DNA of 64,000 bases, from contig CAWHVF010000006.1 in assembly GCA_963832785.1 (NCBI GenBank), forward strand, positions 1 through 64,000, given 5' to 3'. The translations under genes were made by a program, and so were the position numbers. Shown here piece after piece: positions 35,239-43,998 of this stretch. The notes beneath the pieces are model-generated. The model was given only the letters and a program-made list of their open reading frames with translations. It searched no databases and had not been told where the DNA came from. Numbering within the stretch: the first letter of the stretch is position 1; each line of letters begins with the position of its first letter. The stretch comes from CAWBRT01 sp963832785 (lineage in GTDB: Bacteria; Acidobacteriota; Terriglobia; Terriglobales; Acidobacteriaceae).

Positions 35239-36864
35239 CTACACCCTGAAAACGTAGTGTCCGGGGCAGTGGGCAGACGCCAGCTCGACCAGTTTTTCCC
35301 GCAAGCCAAGTCCGTGTTCGCCGAGCGCCAGGATTCCCGGCACGGTGCGCTCCTGCAGGTGGCCGCCCGGAAGCAGGCCGTTCATCAACTCAGCGGCGTC
35401 GCGCGCCAGTTGCTCCTGTTTGCGCAGTTCGGCGCGGGCAGCCCGTCCGGCCAGCCGCTGCAACTGGTATTGCATCTTGCGTCCGGCCTTCTCGGCGGCC
35501 GGGGCGAGCGTCGCATCGAGGTCCTTGAGCAACCCCGTCAATCCATTCACCGACTTTTCGACGCTTTGCGCGGACTGCTCAAATTGCTCGCGCAGTGCCG
35601 GCGGCAGCACGCGGCTGGCGATCTTTTCCCGCAGCTTTGTCTCCCCCGCGAACAGGTCCGGCAGTTGCAGCCCATAGCGGTCAAGCAGGCGCTGCATGTG
35701 GCGGTTGACCACGGTTGCGCTCAAGCGCGGCAGCACCGGGGTCACGCGCCCGAGCAGCCTTTGGTAGACCACGCCGGCCTGGGCAAAATAGGCGATCTCG
35801 GCCGGGCCGCCGAAGTAAGCCACCGTCGGCAGCAGGTAGTCCTGCACTACCGGACGCAGCAAAACGTTCGGGCTGAACTGCCCGGGGTCTTCCTGCAGCC
35901 GGCGGAAAACCTCGGCGCGCGAGAGCCGCTGCGCGCCCACCAGGAAGTCGTCTCCGGCCGTATGCATCACCGTGCGATCGCCGTCCTGCAAAACGAAAAG
36001 CAGGGTGGAGGAAGCCGTGACCTTCACCTGCTCGTGATAACCCGCGTTGCGCAATTGCCGGCCACGCCTCAGCAACTCCTGATCCAGCTCCTGCGCCGAC
36101 TGCGCCGCCTGCAACAGCAGGGGAGCGGCCAGCGCGTGCACCTCGCGGTCGAGCGGCTGCAGCAGTATCAGTCCGGTTCCGGCGAACAGCTTACTGAACA
36201 GGCGGCCAAAGGCGCTGCCAAAGCTCTCTCCCGGGCGGTAACTGGAGCGCAGCATGGCGCCGATTTCCGGGCTGAGAAGCTGACAGGTCCGCTCCACCAG
36301 CGGCTCGACTTCGGGGCCGAAACGCACCTGCCCGACGGGCAGGTGGGCGGCGCTGTCAGTTCGCCCTGCACTTTCTCCCGTTGGAGCCAGTGACAGAGTC
36401 GCGTTCTCAAAGCGGCCATCCGGTCCAGGCAGGGCCACCTGGTTGACCTCTGCCAGGTCGTGATCCTCGGTCGCCAGCCAGAAGACAGGCACGGCGTCGA
36501 TGCCGCGGGCCGAGAGCTCGGCTGCCAGTTGCAGGGCCGCGGCGGCCTTCAGGATGGAGTACAACGGCCCGCCCAACAACCCGACCTGCTGGCCGCTGAC
36601 CACCGCCACCGCGCCCGCCCGGAAGCGCGCGATGGACTCGAATGTTGCCGGCGAGCCCTCCCATTGCCGGTTCTGGCGCTCCAGCACCTCCGCCACTGCC
36701 CGCCTCCGCTGCCCGTCGAAGCGCAGCGAACCCGCATATTCGGCCACGGCGGAGATGGTGTGCGACGCGTAATAGGAAGCCTGCGCGGGAGCATGGGCAA
36801 GAAAGTCGAGAAACAGCTTCGACGAATGCGGGACCTGATCGAAACGAATACAGTCGGTGTTCAC
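35239..36864 (-). CDS. bshC: Putative cysteine ligase of bacillithiol synthesis
   Basis: The 541-residue protein has BshC motifs: AVVSGQQVGLLGGPLYSILKA (residues 87-107), VPVFWLATEDHDLAEV (125-140), KVTASSTLLFVLQDG, and a C-terminal coiled coil (residues about 440-500) used for dimerisation. BshC adds cysteine to glucosaminyl-malate in the last step of bacillithiol synthesis. Start is GTG 36864. bshA and bshB are not in the window. Presence of BshC fits Acidobacteriota, Firmicutes, Bacteroidetes or Deinococcus and rules against most Proteobacteria. Confidence 0.85.
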   Translation of the reverse strand: MNTDCIRFDQVPHSSKLFLDFLAHAPAQASYYASHTISAVAEYAGSLRFDGQRRRAVAEVLERQNRQWEGSPATFESIARFRAGAVAVVSGQQVGLLGGPLYSILKAAAALQLAAELSARGIDAVPVFWLATEDHDLAEVNQVALPGPDGRFENATLSLAPTGESAGRTDSAAHLPVGQVRFGPEVEPLVERTCQLLSPEIGAMLRSSYRPGESFGSAFGRLFSKLFAGTGLILLQPLDREVHALAAPLLLQAAQSAQELDQELLRRGRQLRNAGYHEQVKVTASSTLLFVLQDGDRTVMHTAGDDFLVGAQRLSRAEVFRRLQEDPGQFSPNVLLRPVVQDYLLPTVAYFGGPAEIAYFAQAGVVYQRLLGRVTPVLPRLSATVVNRHMQRLLDRYGLQLPDLFAGETKLREKIASRVLPPALREQFEQSAQSVEKSVNGLTGLLKDLDATLAPAAEKAGRKMQYQLQRLAGRAARAELRKQEQLARDAAELMNGLLPGGHLQERTVPGILALGEHGLGLREKLVELASAHCPGHYVFRV

Positions 36865-37226
36865 TGAGCGAGTCTCATCTTCGGTTTTGACCTGATCTCA
36901 AAACAAACTTCCGCTTTGCAATTTGCCGGATGCTTCAAGGCTTTGGATGAAGGAAACACATTTAGGGTTCAACCCAGCCCGAACCGGCACAAAGCGGCAT
37001 CGGTCGTGGGCTCGGCAAGGCGTCAGCCACAACCATTGTATACGGCTGTATGCGGCGAATTCCCACAGTCAGGCTGGCCGGAGATAGCTTTAAGGTAGCG
37101 CCACACCCGCAGGCCGGAAAAAGCACCGCCTGCACTGCCTCTTAGTGGCCATGCGAAAGCTCTGGACGCCGCTATCGAGTTTGGGATATTACAAAGATAA
37201 TAAAACCATTCAGGCTGAAATCATTC
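36865..37226. other. Divergent intergenic region
   Basis: This 362-bp stretch lies between bshC and the CoA-disulfide-reductase-like gene, which diverge. It should contain both promoters; the AT-rich patch gatattacaaagataataaaa region at about 37185-37205 is the likeliest for the rightward gene. No gene seen. Confidence 0.3.
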
Positions 37227-38909
37227 ATGAGCAAAAAACGGATTCTCATAGTCGGAGGGGTGGCCGGTGGCGCGTCTTGCGCGGCGCGCGCGCGCCGCTT
37301 GGACGAGACCGCCGAGATCGTCGTCTTTGAGCGCGGTCCCTATGTTTCTTTCGCCAACTGCGGGCTGCCCTACTACGTGGGCGATGTGATCCAGGACGAG
37401 AAAAAGCTCCTGCTGTCTTCCCCCGAGCAGTTCCGGGAACGCTTCAACATCGACGTGCGCGTGGAAAACGAAGTGGTGGCCATCGACCGCGCCGCCGGTG
37501 AAGTCGAGGTCAAGCGGCTGGCCACCGGCCAGCTCTACCGCGAACGCTACGACGCGCTGGTTCTGGCCCCGGGGGCGGCGCCGATCCGTCCGCCGTTGCC
37601 GGGAATCGAGTTGCCGGGCGTATTTGTTCTGCGCACCGTGCCCGACAGCCGCGCCATCCGGCAGTGGATTGCCGAGCGCCGCGCCAAGAGCGCGGTGGTG
37701 GTTGGCGCCGGCTTCATCGGGCTGGAAGCGGCGGAAAACTTGGCTAAGCTCGGCATGAAGATCACCATTATCGAAATGCTGGACCAGGTCATGCCCCCCT
37801 TGGACCCGGAGATGGCCGAGTTCGTCTATCAGCACCTGGTGGAGAAGCAGGCCGAGGTTCGACTTAGCGACGCCGTTGCCGGATTCGCGCAGAACAAAGA
37901 TGGAAGCTTGGCCGTAAGCACCCGCTCGGGAGCGCGCTTCGATGCCGACTTGGTAATTCTCTCGGTGGGCGTGCGGCCGGAGACTGGCCTGGCCCGGGCG
38001 GCGGGGTTGGCCATCGGCGAAAGCGGCGGCATCAGGGTCGACGCGCAGATGCGCACCTCCGACCCGCGAATCTGGGCCGTCGGCGACGCCGTCGAGAGCC
38101 TGGACACGGTGACCGGCGCATATGCGGTCGTGCCCCTCGCCGGTCCGGCCAACCGCCAGGGACGCATTGCCGCCGACACCATCTGCGGGCGCAACTCGCG
38201 CTTCCGCGGCGTGCAGGCCACGGCCGTCTGCGGCGCGCTGGGACTCACCATCGCCAGCACCGGCGCCAGCGAAAAAACGCTGCGCCGCTGCGGCATCACC
38301 GAGTACGAGAAGATCTACACCCACCCCGAGAACCACGCCGGCTACTACCCGGGCGCGTCACGCATACACCTGAAGCTGCTGTTTTCCCCCAAGGACGGCC
38401 GAATCCTGGGGGCGCAGGCCGTCGGCGGCGAGGGCGCGGAGAAGCGCATCGACGTGATCGCCATGGCCATGCAGATGCGCGCCACCGTCTTCGACCTGGA
38501 AGAGGCGGAGCTTTGCTACGCGCCGCAGTTCGGCTCGGCCAAGGATGCGGTCAACATGGCCGGCATGGCCGCCGCCAACGTGCTCCGCGGAGACGTGCAA
38601 CTGGCGCCGTGGCTTGGACTGGCCGACTCGCCTGCCCTGATTGTGGACGTGCGCGAGCCGAAGGAGTTCGAGAAGAAACACATCGAGGGCGCCGTCAACC
38701 TGCCGCTGTCGCAGTTGCGCCAGCGCCTGCACGAACTGCCTAAGGACCGCGACATCTTTGTCTATTGTGTTGTTGGACAGCGCTCGTATAACGCCTCGCG
38801 CATCCTGCGACAAAACGGATATCGCGTCCGCAACCTGCCAGGCGGGATTTCTACCTATTTGGGTATGCCGCGGCGCATGCTGAGTAAAAGCGTCGGGACC
38901 GGCGCCTGA
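37227..38909 (+). CDS. CoA-disulfide reductase-like flavoprotein with C-terminal rhodanese domain
   Basis: The protein has 560 residues. FAD domain with GGVAGGASCAARARR, the redox-active single Cys45 in SFANCGLPYYVGD (the CoADR/NADH peroxidase class), NAD-binding AVVVGAGFIGLEAAENL, and the FAD-ribityl motif IWAVGDAVE. Residues about 450-560 form a rhodanese domain with active Cys in VYCVVGQRS. Such fusions reduce CoA-disulfides, persulfides or polysulfide with NAD(P)H. It lies next to bshC, so both serve thiol redox control. Weak ribosome site. Cytosolic. Confidence 0.85.
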   Translation: MSKKRILIVGGVAGGASCAARARRLDETAEIVVFERGPYVSFANCGLPYYVGDVIQDEKKLLLSSPEQFRERFNIDVRVENEVVAIDRAAGEVEVKRLATGQLYRERYDALVLAPGAAPIRPPLPGIELPGVFVLRTVPDSRAIRQWIAERRAKSAVVVGAGFIGLEAAENLAKLGMKITIIEMLDQVMPPLDPEMAEFVYQHLVEKQAEVRLSDAVAGFAQNKDGSLAVSTRSGARFDADLVILSVGVRPETGLARAAGLAIGESGGIRVDAQMRTSDPRIWAVGDAVESLDTVTGAYAVVPLAGPANRQGRIAADTICGRNSRFRGVQATAVCGALGLTIASTGASEKTLRRCGITEYEKIYTHPENHAGYYPGASRIHLKLLFSPKDGRILGAQAVGGEGAEKRIDVIAMAMQMRATVFDLEEAELCYAPQFGSAKDAVNMAGMAAANVLRGDVQLAPWLGLADSPALIVDVREPKEFEKKHIEGAVNLPLSQLRQRLHELPKDRDIFVYCVVGQRSYNASRILRQNGYRVRNLPGGISTYLGMPRRMLSKSVGTGA

Positions 38910-39036
38910 CAAGTAGCGCCCTCAGCTTGTGCGTGAGAAGAAGTGCTTGAGTGGGCGGTTTGAATACGCTAAGCAGCGGCCCTGAGTGCGCAAACGAAAG
39001 CCACATCAGGTTGCAGCTTGGCAGGCGCATAACGGT

Positions 39037-39121
39037 TGGTGCGAAAGGGGGGACTCGAACCCCCACGGGTTTCCCCGCCAGATCCTAAGTCTGGTGCGTC
39101 TGCCAATTCCGCCACTTTCGC
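39037..39121 (-). tRNA. tRNA-Leu (anticodon UAG)
   Basis: The minus strand from 39121 folds as a class II tRNA: acceptor GCGAAAG paired with CTTTCGC, D-arm, anticodon stem CCAGA/TCTGG with loop CTTAGGA (anticodon TAG at 39085-39087), a long variable arm (GGCGGGGAAACCCGT), and T-arm GGGGGTTCGAGTCCCCC. Discriminator A and CCA are encoded (39037-39040). The 85-nt length and long variable arm confirm leucine. Confidence 0.97.
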
Positions 39122-39565
39122 ATGTGTGTTCAACTTGCCTGCACCATTTTCGGTGCAAGCAAATTCAAGGGGGTTGAAGAGACTGAAATGCAACTTTCGG
39201 CTTTTCCTGATTTCTCCTGATTCTGCTTCCCCAGGCTGCTTCAGCCGCTTCCGGCCCCCTCTTCGGCCATCGATTCCACCGACGACCATTGTACCGCCAC
39301 TCGGGAGCTTCGGATATGACTCCTGCGCGACAGCCGTCTCCATGGCTCGCTTCAACGCCTATTCCAGCATGGCTGCCAGTCGCCTGGCTGCCGACGACAA
39401 CATGATCAATAACGAAGTCATTGCCGATCAGGCTGTTCAGGCCAGGCCTGCAGATATGCAATTCCTGGCCCGCAGCCAACGCATTCTCATCAGGCGTGGA
39501 ATGTGAAAGCAAAGCCTGATCGCTAGCCCTAATCCCTAGTCCCTAAACTGAGTTAACATCTATTC
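39122..39565. other. Gene-free gap downstream of tRNA-Leu
   Basis: This 444-bp region holds no recognisable gene. The frames crossing it on both strands are continuations from the tRNA or lack motifs. A short near-repeat ccctaatccctagtcccta (39528-39546) precedes the next gene. Confidence 0.35.
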
Positions 39566-39889
39566 ATGGCAAAGAACGATTCCAAAAAGGCTTCGTCCTA
39601 TGAAGTTGTTTGCCCGTGCTGCGAGGCGGTGCTGAAGATCGACTCCGGCACGCGCTCGGTGATAGCCCATACGGCGAAAGCGAAGCCCAAGACCTTCAGC
39701 GACTTCGAGGAAGCCGCGCGTTCCATGAAGGAACAGGAGAGCCGCAAGGAGTCGATTTTCCGGCAATCGGTCGAGGCGGAGAAGAACAAGGCCGACGTGC
39801 TGGAGAAGAAATTTCAGGAGGCATTGCGGCGCGCCAAAGAGGCTCCCGCCGAGCCGGGCAAGCCTTTGCGCGATTTTGACCTCGATTGA
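39566..39889 (+). CDS. Conserved hypothetical protein with CPCC motif (107 aa)
   Basis: Starts MAKNDSKKASSYEVVCPCCEA; the CPCC pair at about residues 16-19 looks like half a zinc ribbon. A charged helix follows (EEAARSMKEQESRKESIF and KADVLEKKFQEALRRAKE, about 48-90), probably coiled-coil. The C-terminus overlaps the start of the GDPD gene by 14 nt, indicating coupling. I do not recognise a function; similar proteins occur, to my memory, in acidobacterial genomes. Confidence 0.6.
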   Translation: MAKNDSKKASSYEVVCPCCEAVLKIDSGTRSVIAHTAKAKPKTFSDFEEAARSMKEQESRKESIFRQSVEAEKNKADVLEKKFQEALRRAKEAPAEPGKPLRDFDLD

Positions 39890-40667
39890 AGAAGGCGGCC
39901 AGCAGCAGCGTCCCCTGCTGCTCGGCCACCGCGGCAGCCGCCGGGAGGTGGCGGAGAACACCTTCGCCGCTTTCGACAAGGCCTTGCGCGACGGCTGCGA
40001 TGGCTTTGAATTCGATCTCCGCCTGAGCGCCGACTGCCGCCTGGTGGTTTGCCACGATCCCCAACTGCAAGGCTTGGAAATTGCTAGTGCAAGCTTTGCC
40101 CAGCTCTCCTCCGCATCTCCGCAAAAATTACCTTGCCTGGAAGAAGTGCTGGCCAAATACGGGCAGCGCGCGTTCCTGGATATCGAGCTCAAAGTCGCGG
40201 GCCTGGAGCAGGCCACGCTCGAGCTGCTGCGGCAACATACGGGCTTTTGCCTCGGGGCAGCCGCTCCCGCCTGCCCAGGCGTGGTGATCTCTTCCTTCCT
40301 TCCCGAGGTGCTGCACACGCTGGCGCAACTTCAGCCGCAGGAATGCCCGCCAAGCGCGCCCTCTGCCACAAGCCCCGCTTTGGGGGAAAGCTCAGGTACA
40401 GGTCTTCCGCAGGGGTTCATCTTCTCCAGCCGTGAAAAACTGCGCGGCTGGGAACGGCTGCCCGTCTCTCACCTGATGCCGCGCTGTGATCTGCTCGACC
40501 GGGCGTTGCTGAGCGAGTTCCAGGCCGCCGGCAAACGCGTCTTTGCCTGGACCGTCAATGGCGAGCGCGAGATGCGCAGGCTGGCAGAGATGGGAGTGGA
40601 TGGCTTGATCTCCGACGACACACAATTGTTGGCCCGGTGCAAAACCTGGTTTGACCGGCAACTGTGA
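39876..40667 (+). CDS. Glycerophosphodiester phosphodiesterase
   Basis: The 263-residue GDPD barrel has LLGHRGSRREVAENT (His and Arg at the active site, Glu metal ligand), GFEFDLRLSADCRLVVCHDP (metal ligands and catalytic His), FLDIELK, and the closing VFAWTVNGEREMRRLAEMGVDGLISD. It hydrolyses glycerophosphodiesters to glycerol-3-phosphate and alcohol. The start appears to be TTG 39876 inside the previous gene. No signal peptide, so cytosolic. A Pro/Ser-rich insert at about residues 150-182 is longer than usual. Confidence 0.85.
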   Translation: MTSIEEGGQQQRPLLLGHRGSRREVAENTFAAFDKALRDGCDGFEFDLRLSADCRLVVCHDPQLQGLEIASASFAQLSSASPQKLPCLEEVLAKYGQRAFLDIELKVAGLEQATLELLRQHTGFCLGAAAPACPGVVISSFLPEVLHTLAQLQPQECPPSAPSATSPALGESSGTGLPQGFIFSSREKLRGWERLPVSHLMPRCDLLDRALLSEFQAAGKRVFAWTVNGEREMRRLAEMGVDGLISDDTQLLARCKTWFDRQL

Positions 40668-40696
40668 GGGGCATAGCTTCAGGGCTTTGTAAACTA

Positions 40697-40760
40697 CCAC
40701 AGGCGTCATCCTGCGGGCACGCCGCTTTGGCGTGGCCGAAGGATCTGCTATTTTGCGCTG
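40697..40760. repeat. Short repeat fragment between GDPD and mazG
   Basis: aggcgtcatcctgcgggcac, then gccgctttggcgtggcc and gaaggatctgct resemble one arm of the intergenic repeat family (gcgtcatcct arm). Contains a 6-bp hairpin cacgcc/ggcgtg. Possibly decayed. Confidence 0.35.
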
Positions 40761-40786
40761 CCGCCGCGCTCGTTTACATTAAATCC

Positions 40787-41668
40787 ATGGAGCGAACAGG
40801 CGAACGTTTCGAGCGCGCCGTGGCCATAATGACCAGGCTGCGCGCCCCGGGAGGCTGCCCCTGGGACCGGGAGCAGACCTTCGACACCATCAAGCAATAC
40901 ACCCTGGAAGAAACCTACGAGGTGCTGGAGGCCATTGAAAAGCGCGACTGGTCCGAGCTTCCGGCCGAACTGGGAGACCTGCTGCTGCAGGTTCTTTTCT
41001 ATGCCGAAATGGCGCAGGAGGAAGGCCGCTTTTCCATCGACGACGTGCTCGACCAGCTTGCCGAGAAGCTGGTGGCGCGCCATCCGCACGTCTTCGGCGA
41101 CGTCAAGGCGGAAACCTCCGCCCAGGTGCTGCGCAACTGGGAAGCCATCAAGCAGCAGGAGCGCAAAAATAAGGCCGGCGAGCAGCCTGAAGATGAGGTT
41201 CCCAAGTCCATCCTCGACGGCGTTTCCCGCGCTATGCCGGCGCTGGCGGAGGCCCTGAAGCTCAGCAACAAGGCCGCCCATGTCGGCTTCGACTGGCCCA
41301 ACATCGAGGGCCTGTTCGACAAGCTGCACGAGGAGGTCGAGGAGCTAAGAAGCGAGATCAAGCGCATTCCGCCGCCGGGACCGTCGCCGCTCGGACGCGG
41401 CATCGCCGGCGCCCGAGGGCAGGTGCTGCCTGAGGAACTGAAGCAGCGGTTGGAAGATGAAACCGGAGACCTGCTGTTCGTGCTGGTGAATATTGCCCGC
41501 TACCTCAATGTCGACCCCGAGTCGGCGCTGCGCAAGACCAATCGCAAGTTCCGTCGGCGCTTCCGCCACGTCGAAGAGGCCCTGCGCCAGGCAGGCAAGA
41601 AACCGGAGGAGGCTTCGCTGGATGAGATGGAGTTTCACTGGCAGCGCTCGAAAGGCGAGGAAGAGTAA
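40787..41668 (+). CDS. mazG: Nucleoside triphosphate pyrophosphohydrolase MazG
   Basis: The protein has 293 residues with tandem MazG domains. First: GGCPWDREQTFDTIKQYTLEETYEVLEAI and LPAELGDLLLQVLF (EExxE...ExxD metal sites). Second: KLHEEVEELRSEI followed after a Pro/Gly-rich insert by LEDETGDLLFVLVNIARYLNV. It hydrolyses dNTPs and (p)ppGpp-related nucleotides to monophosphate. ATG 40787 is chosen because the conserved ERAVAIMTRLRAPGGCPW follows directly. The insert between the second-domain half-sites (about residues 205-225, PPPGPSPLGRGIAGARG) is unusual. Confidence 0.9.
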   Translation: MERTGERFERAVAIMTRLRAPGGCPWDREQTFDTIKQYTLEETYEVLEAIEKRDWSELPAELGDLLLQVLFYAEMAQEEGRFSIDDVLDQLAEKLVARHPHVFGDVKAETSAQVLRNWEAIKQQERKNKAGEQPEDEVPKSILDGVSRAMPALAEALKLSNKAAHVGFDWPNIEGLFDKLHEEVEELRSEIKRIPPPGPSPLGRGIAGARGQVLPEELKQRLEDETGDLLFVLVNIARYLNVDPESALRKTNRKFRRRFRHVEEALRQAGKKPEEASLDEMEFHWQRSKGEEE

Positions 41669-41978
41669 CGGGCCGGATACGCTGCCTCGCCCCGCCGGTG
41701 TATCTAACTCAAATCACAGGAACGTCATTCCAACCGCAGCCGCGCGCAGCGCGGCGGAGTGGAGGAATCTTGTGTTTTGCGGCGAAAACGCAAGATGGCT
41801 CGACTTCGGCGCTCCTCCACCCCGGCAACAGCAAAAACCGCTGTTGCTGGGGACCCCGGCTACGCGCCTGCGCTCGCCATGACATTTATGTTTTGGGGTA
41901 CCCCCTCATTGGGATAAATTCTGCTAGGGCATTACATACAGCAATCAATAAGGCCATGCCCTTTCTTGAAAACAAGCT
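41669..41978. other. Convergent gap holding MITE-like repeat copy 3
   Basis: This 310-bp stretch lies between convergent genes. Almost all of it is the diverged repeat at 41697-41904; no gene. Confidence 0.4.
41697..41904. repeat. MITE-like dispersed repeat, copy 3 (diverged, longer)
   Basis: Left end gtgtatcta and inner aacgtcattccaaccg match the family. The core cggagtggaggaatctt is shared, then a block around atggctcgacttcgg. Right end gccatgacatttatgttttg then gggtac is a weakened partner of the ttttgggataca end. It carries an extra GC-rich segment, making it about 208 bp. Confidence 0.5.
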
Positions 41979-42800
41979 CTAATCGGCGGGAATTGCGCCT
42001 TTAGCCAGCTTGCACTCGGCAGCCGCACGATTGACCAGCTTCATCAGGGTCGAAATGTTCTTGAAATCGGCCGCGCTCACTTCCGCATTATGCAGCCCCG
42101 GACTGCGCACCGCAGCCCGGTCCGCCGGCGGAGCCGGGGGCGCCAGCGGCTGTGTAATGTCATTCTTGAACCGCCAGGCCTGGATTTTTCCATCTGGCGC
42201 TAGGCGCAGCAGCACCTTGTGATCGGCCCACTGGACGGTGTTCGCCGCCCATTCCTCGGTCGCGATGGCGTCGATCTCGCCATCGAAGTTGTCTGAGGCC
42301 ATGTGCAAGAAAATTATGCCCATGTTGTCTATGGCCCAGTGGAGGTGTTCGCGCTTTAATTGCTTGCCGTCTTTGGGGTAATCGGCTGGGGGAGGGTTGT
42401 CTCGTTCCATCGGATAGGGGCCGATCACAAAAGCCATGTAGTCGACTTGGCCATCGCCATTGCGGTCGAAGATGTATGCCCAGTCCTTCACATCGCCATA
42501 ACCGGGCTTCATGGCCGGTCCACTCTTTGGGAAAAGTAACAGCGGGTTGAATGAGATCCGCCTGGCGGGGTCGGAGAGCTTCGTTCTGGTAAAAGCAACC
42601 AGGATTGGGCGTTTATCCCCGGCGGCCAAAAGCGAGACGAAGGTATCGTCAAGCTTTTTCTGGCAGACGATGGAAAGAGAATCCGCCGCCGGTGGCGCGG
42701 CAGTGCGGGCAACGGCCTTCGGATACGAGGTTAGGATGTCCTGCGCAGGTGAGGTTACCGCCAAAAGCAAAATCGCCAGCACAATTGCGCGTGCAGCCAT
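41979..42800 (-). CDS. Secreted hypothetical protein with EF-hand-like loop
   Basis: The 273-residue protein starts with a signal peptide (AARAIVLAILLLAVTSPAQ, cut near residue 20). A DRNGDGQVDYMAF segment looks like a calcium-binding EF-hand or dockerin-type loop. The C-terminal VSAADFKNISTLMKLVNRAAAECKLAKG contains one Cys. ATG 42800 is chosen because the signal peptide begins there, though the frame opens to 42899. Exported; function unknown. Neighbour 42924-43817 on the same strand is also secreted, so the two may form a unit. Confidence 0.65.
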   Translation of the reverse strand: MAARAIVLAILLLAVTSPAQDILTSYPKAVARTAAPPAADSLSIVCQKKLDDTFVSLLAAGDKRPILVAFTRTKLSDPARRISFNPLLLFPKSGPAMKPGYGDVKDWAYIFDRNGDGQVDYMAFVIGPYPMERDNPPPADYPKDGKQLKREHLHWAIDNMGIIFLHMASDNFDGEIDAIATEEWAANTVQWADHKVLLRLAPDGKIQAWRFKNDITQPLAPPAPPADRAAVRSPGLHNAEVSAADFKNISTLMKLVNRAAAECKLAKGAIPAD

Positions 42801-42923
42801 AAGCCCATCCAGCAAAACTTGAAGTTTTTTCCCTAAGTACCAGTTTACATGGTGCCAGTCGCGGCTGGCTTTATGCCGGCGCTGAAGGCATGGCTTCACG
42901 AAGTAGGGTTCGCTGGGGGAATA

Positions 42924-43817
42924 TTACTGACTGCTTGCGTTGTTGGAGGTTGGGCCGTTGTCGTGGGCGATTTCGTCGCCGCTCTGCCGCAAGGTGTTGA
43001 GCGCCTGCTGCACGGTCATGCTGGGGACCAGCTGAAAATCCCAGTCGTGTTCAATTTCCTCTATGTGCAGGGGCTTTATCATCAGCACTTTGCCGTCGAA
43101 ACGCAAGTGCATGCGCACGGTGTCCCAGTAGCCGTTGGCCAACTGCGCCTGTTGCACCATAAAGCGCCCGCCCTTGTTGAGTCGGCCAAGAATGCCCCAG
43201 CCGAAGTTGACGTCGCGGAACAAGGCCCCGTCGATCTTGGCCAGCCGCATCGCCTGGGTATCGATCCACACCTGGCCCTCCATTCCCTGAAACACCTGGG
43301 TTTCGCGGTTGGGAGGATTGAAGTTTGGATTGGGAGTAAAGTTCAGCCTTACAATCTGGTGTCCCTGGGGCGAGGTTTCCGTTCCCGCGTACTTATAGAT
43401 GAAGGCGTCGGGCAGGGCGCGGAGCAGCCGCAGGCTGTGCTGCTCATCTTCCTTCTGGCTTTTGGCCTTGTCGCGCATCTTGGCAGGGTCCAGGAGCTGT
43501 TGCAGGCGCTGATCGTCCTGTTTGCGCTGCTCCGGCGACAGGGGCTTGTCATTGATGGCCAGCAACCGCGCGACGGTCCCCTCCGGCGTCTGGATCAAGC
43601 GCTTGGTTTCCGATCCTTTGGGCTTCTGCACGCGCTCCAGCCACATGAAATAACGGCCGTCGTTCTCGCCCTGTACCTGATTGTTCACCGCCTTGCGCAC
43701 CAGCTCGTCCGGGGGCTCCGGAGGCATCTGCGCTGTGGCCCCAGGCGGTAGAAGCCAGGCAGCCGAAGATATCAGCAGCAGAGCTGAATGCAGAAAACGG
43801 GGAATATGGACTCTCAT
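42924..43817 (-). CDS. Secreted conserved hypothetical protein
   Basis: The 297-residue protein has a signal peptide (RFLHSALLLISSAAWLLPPGATAQ, cut near 30). The mature part is charged early (ELVRKAVNNQ, LSPEQRKQDDQRLQQLLDPAKMRDKAKSQKEDE) and later beta-rich with MEGQVWIDTQAMRLAKIDGALFRDVNFGWGILGRLNKGG, a pattern reminiscent of outer-membrane lipoprotein-sorting (LolA/LolB-like) folds common in Acidobacteriota. That fold assignment is inference. It lies 123 bp upstream of the other secreted protein. Confidence 0.65.
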   Translation of the reverse strand: MRVHIPRFLHSALLLISSAAWLLPPGATAQMPPEPPDELVRKAVNNQVQGENDGRYFMWLERVQKPKGSETKRLIQTPEGTVARLLAINDKPLSPEQRKQDDQRLQQLLDPAKMRDKAKSQKEDEQHSLRLLRALPDAFIYKYAGTETSPQGHQIVRLNFTPNPNFNPPNRETQVFQGMEGQVWIDTQAMRLAKIDGALFRDVNFGWGILGRLNKGGRFMVQQAQLANGYWDTVRMHLRFDGKVLMIKPLHIEEIEHDWDFQLVPSMTVQQALNTLRQSGDEIAHDNGPTSNNASSQ

Positions 43818-43949
43818 ACCCTGAGATAACCCGCAAAATGCCGTTTCGGTACGGTCCTTAAGCTGTAGTTAGACGTGCAAACCAGACCTTCTGTTGTACG
43901 GAGCTGCACGCTGCTCGCAGGGAGGGTCCTTCCGGCTCCAGTTAAAAGC

Positions 43950-43990
43950 AAAAACATGCCGAAGCAAACAGCGAGGCGACGCCTCGGCGG
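43950..43990. repeat. Partial copy of palindromic repeat family 2 (left half)
   Basis: gcaaaaacatgccgaagcaa then acagcgaggcgacgcc matches the left part of the element at 32351-32468 (ctgaaaaacgcgccgaagca, gcaagcgaggcgcc). It lies just downstream of gph. Confidence 0.4.
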
Positions 43991-43998
43991 CTGGGCGG

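Noticed and set aside
34519..36393. Very long plus-strand frame (over 600 codons) opposite bshC and the dehydratase
   Set aside because: It is antisense to two well-recognised genes, its protein shows no domain and composition follows the GC-skewed third codon position of the true genes.
39036..39506. Plus-strand frame beginning MVRKGGLEPPRVSPPDPKS
   Set aside because: Its first part is the complement of tRNA-Leu, a well-known false-protein source, and the rest has no homology I can recognise.
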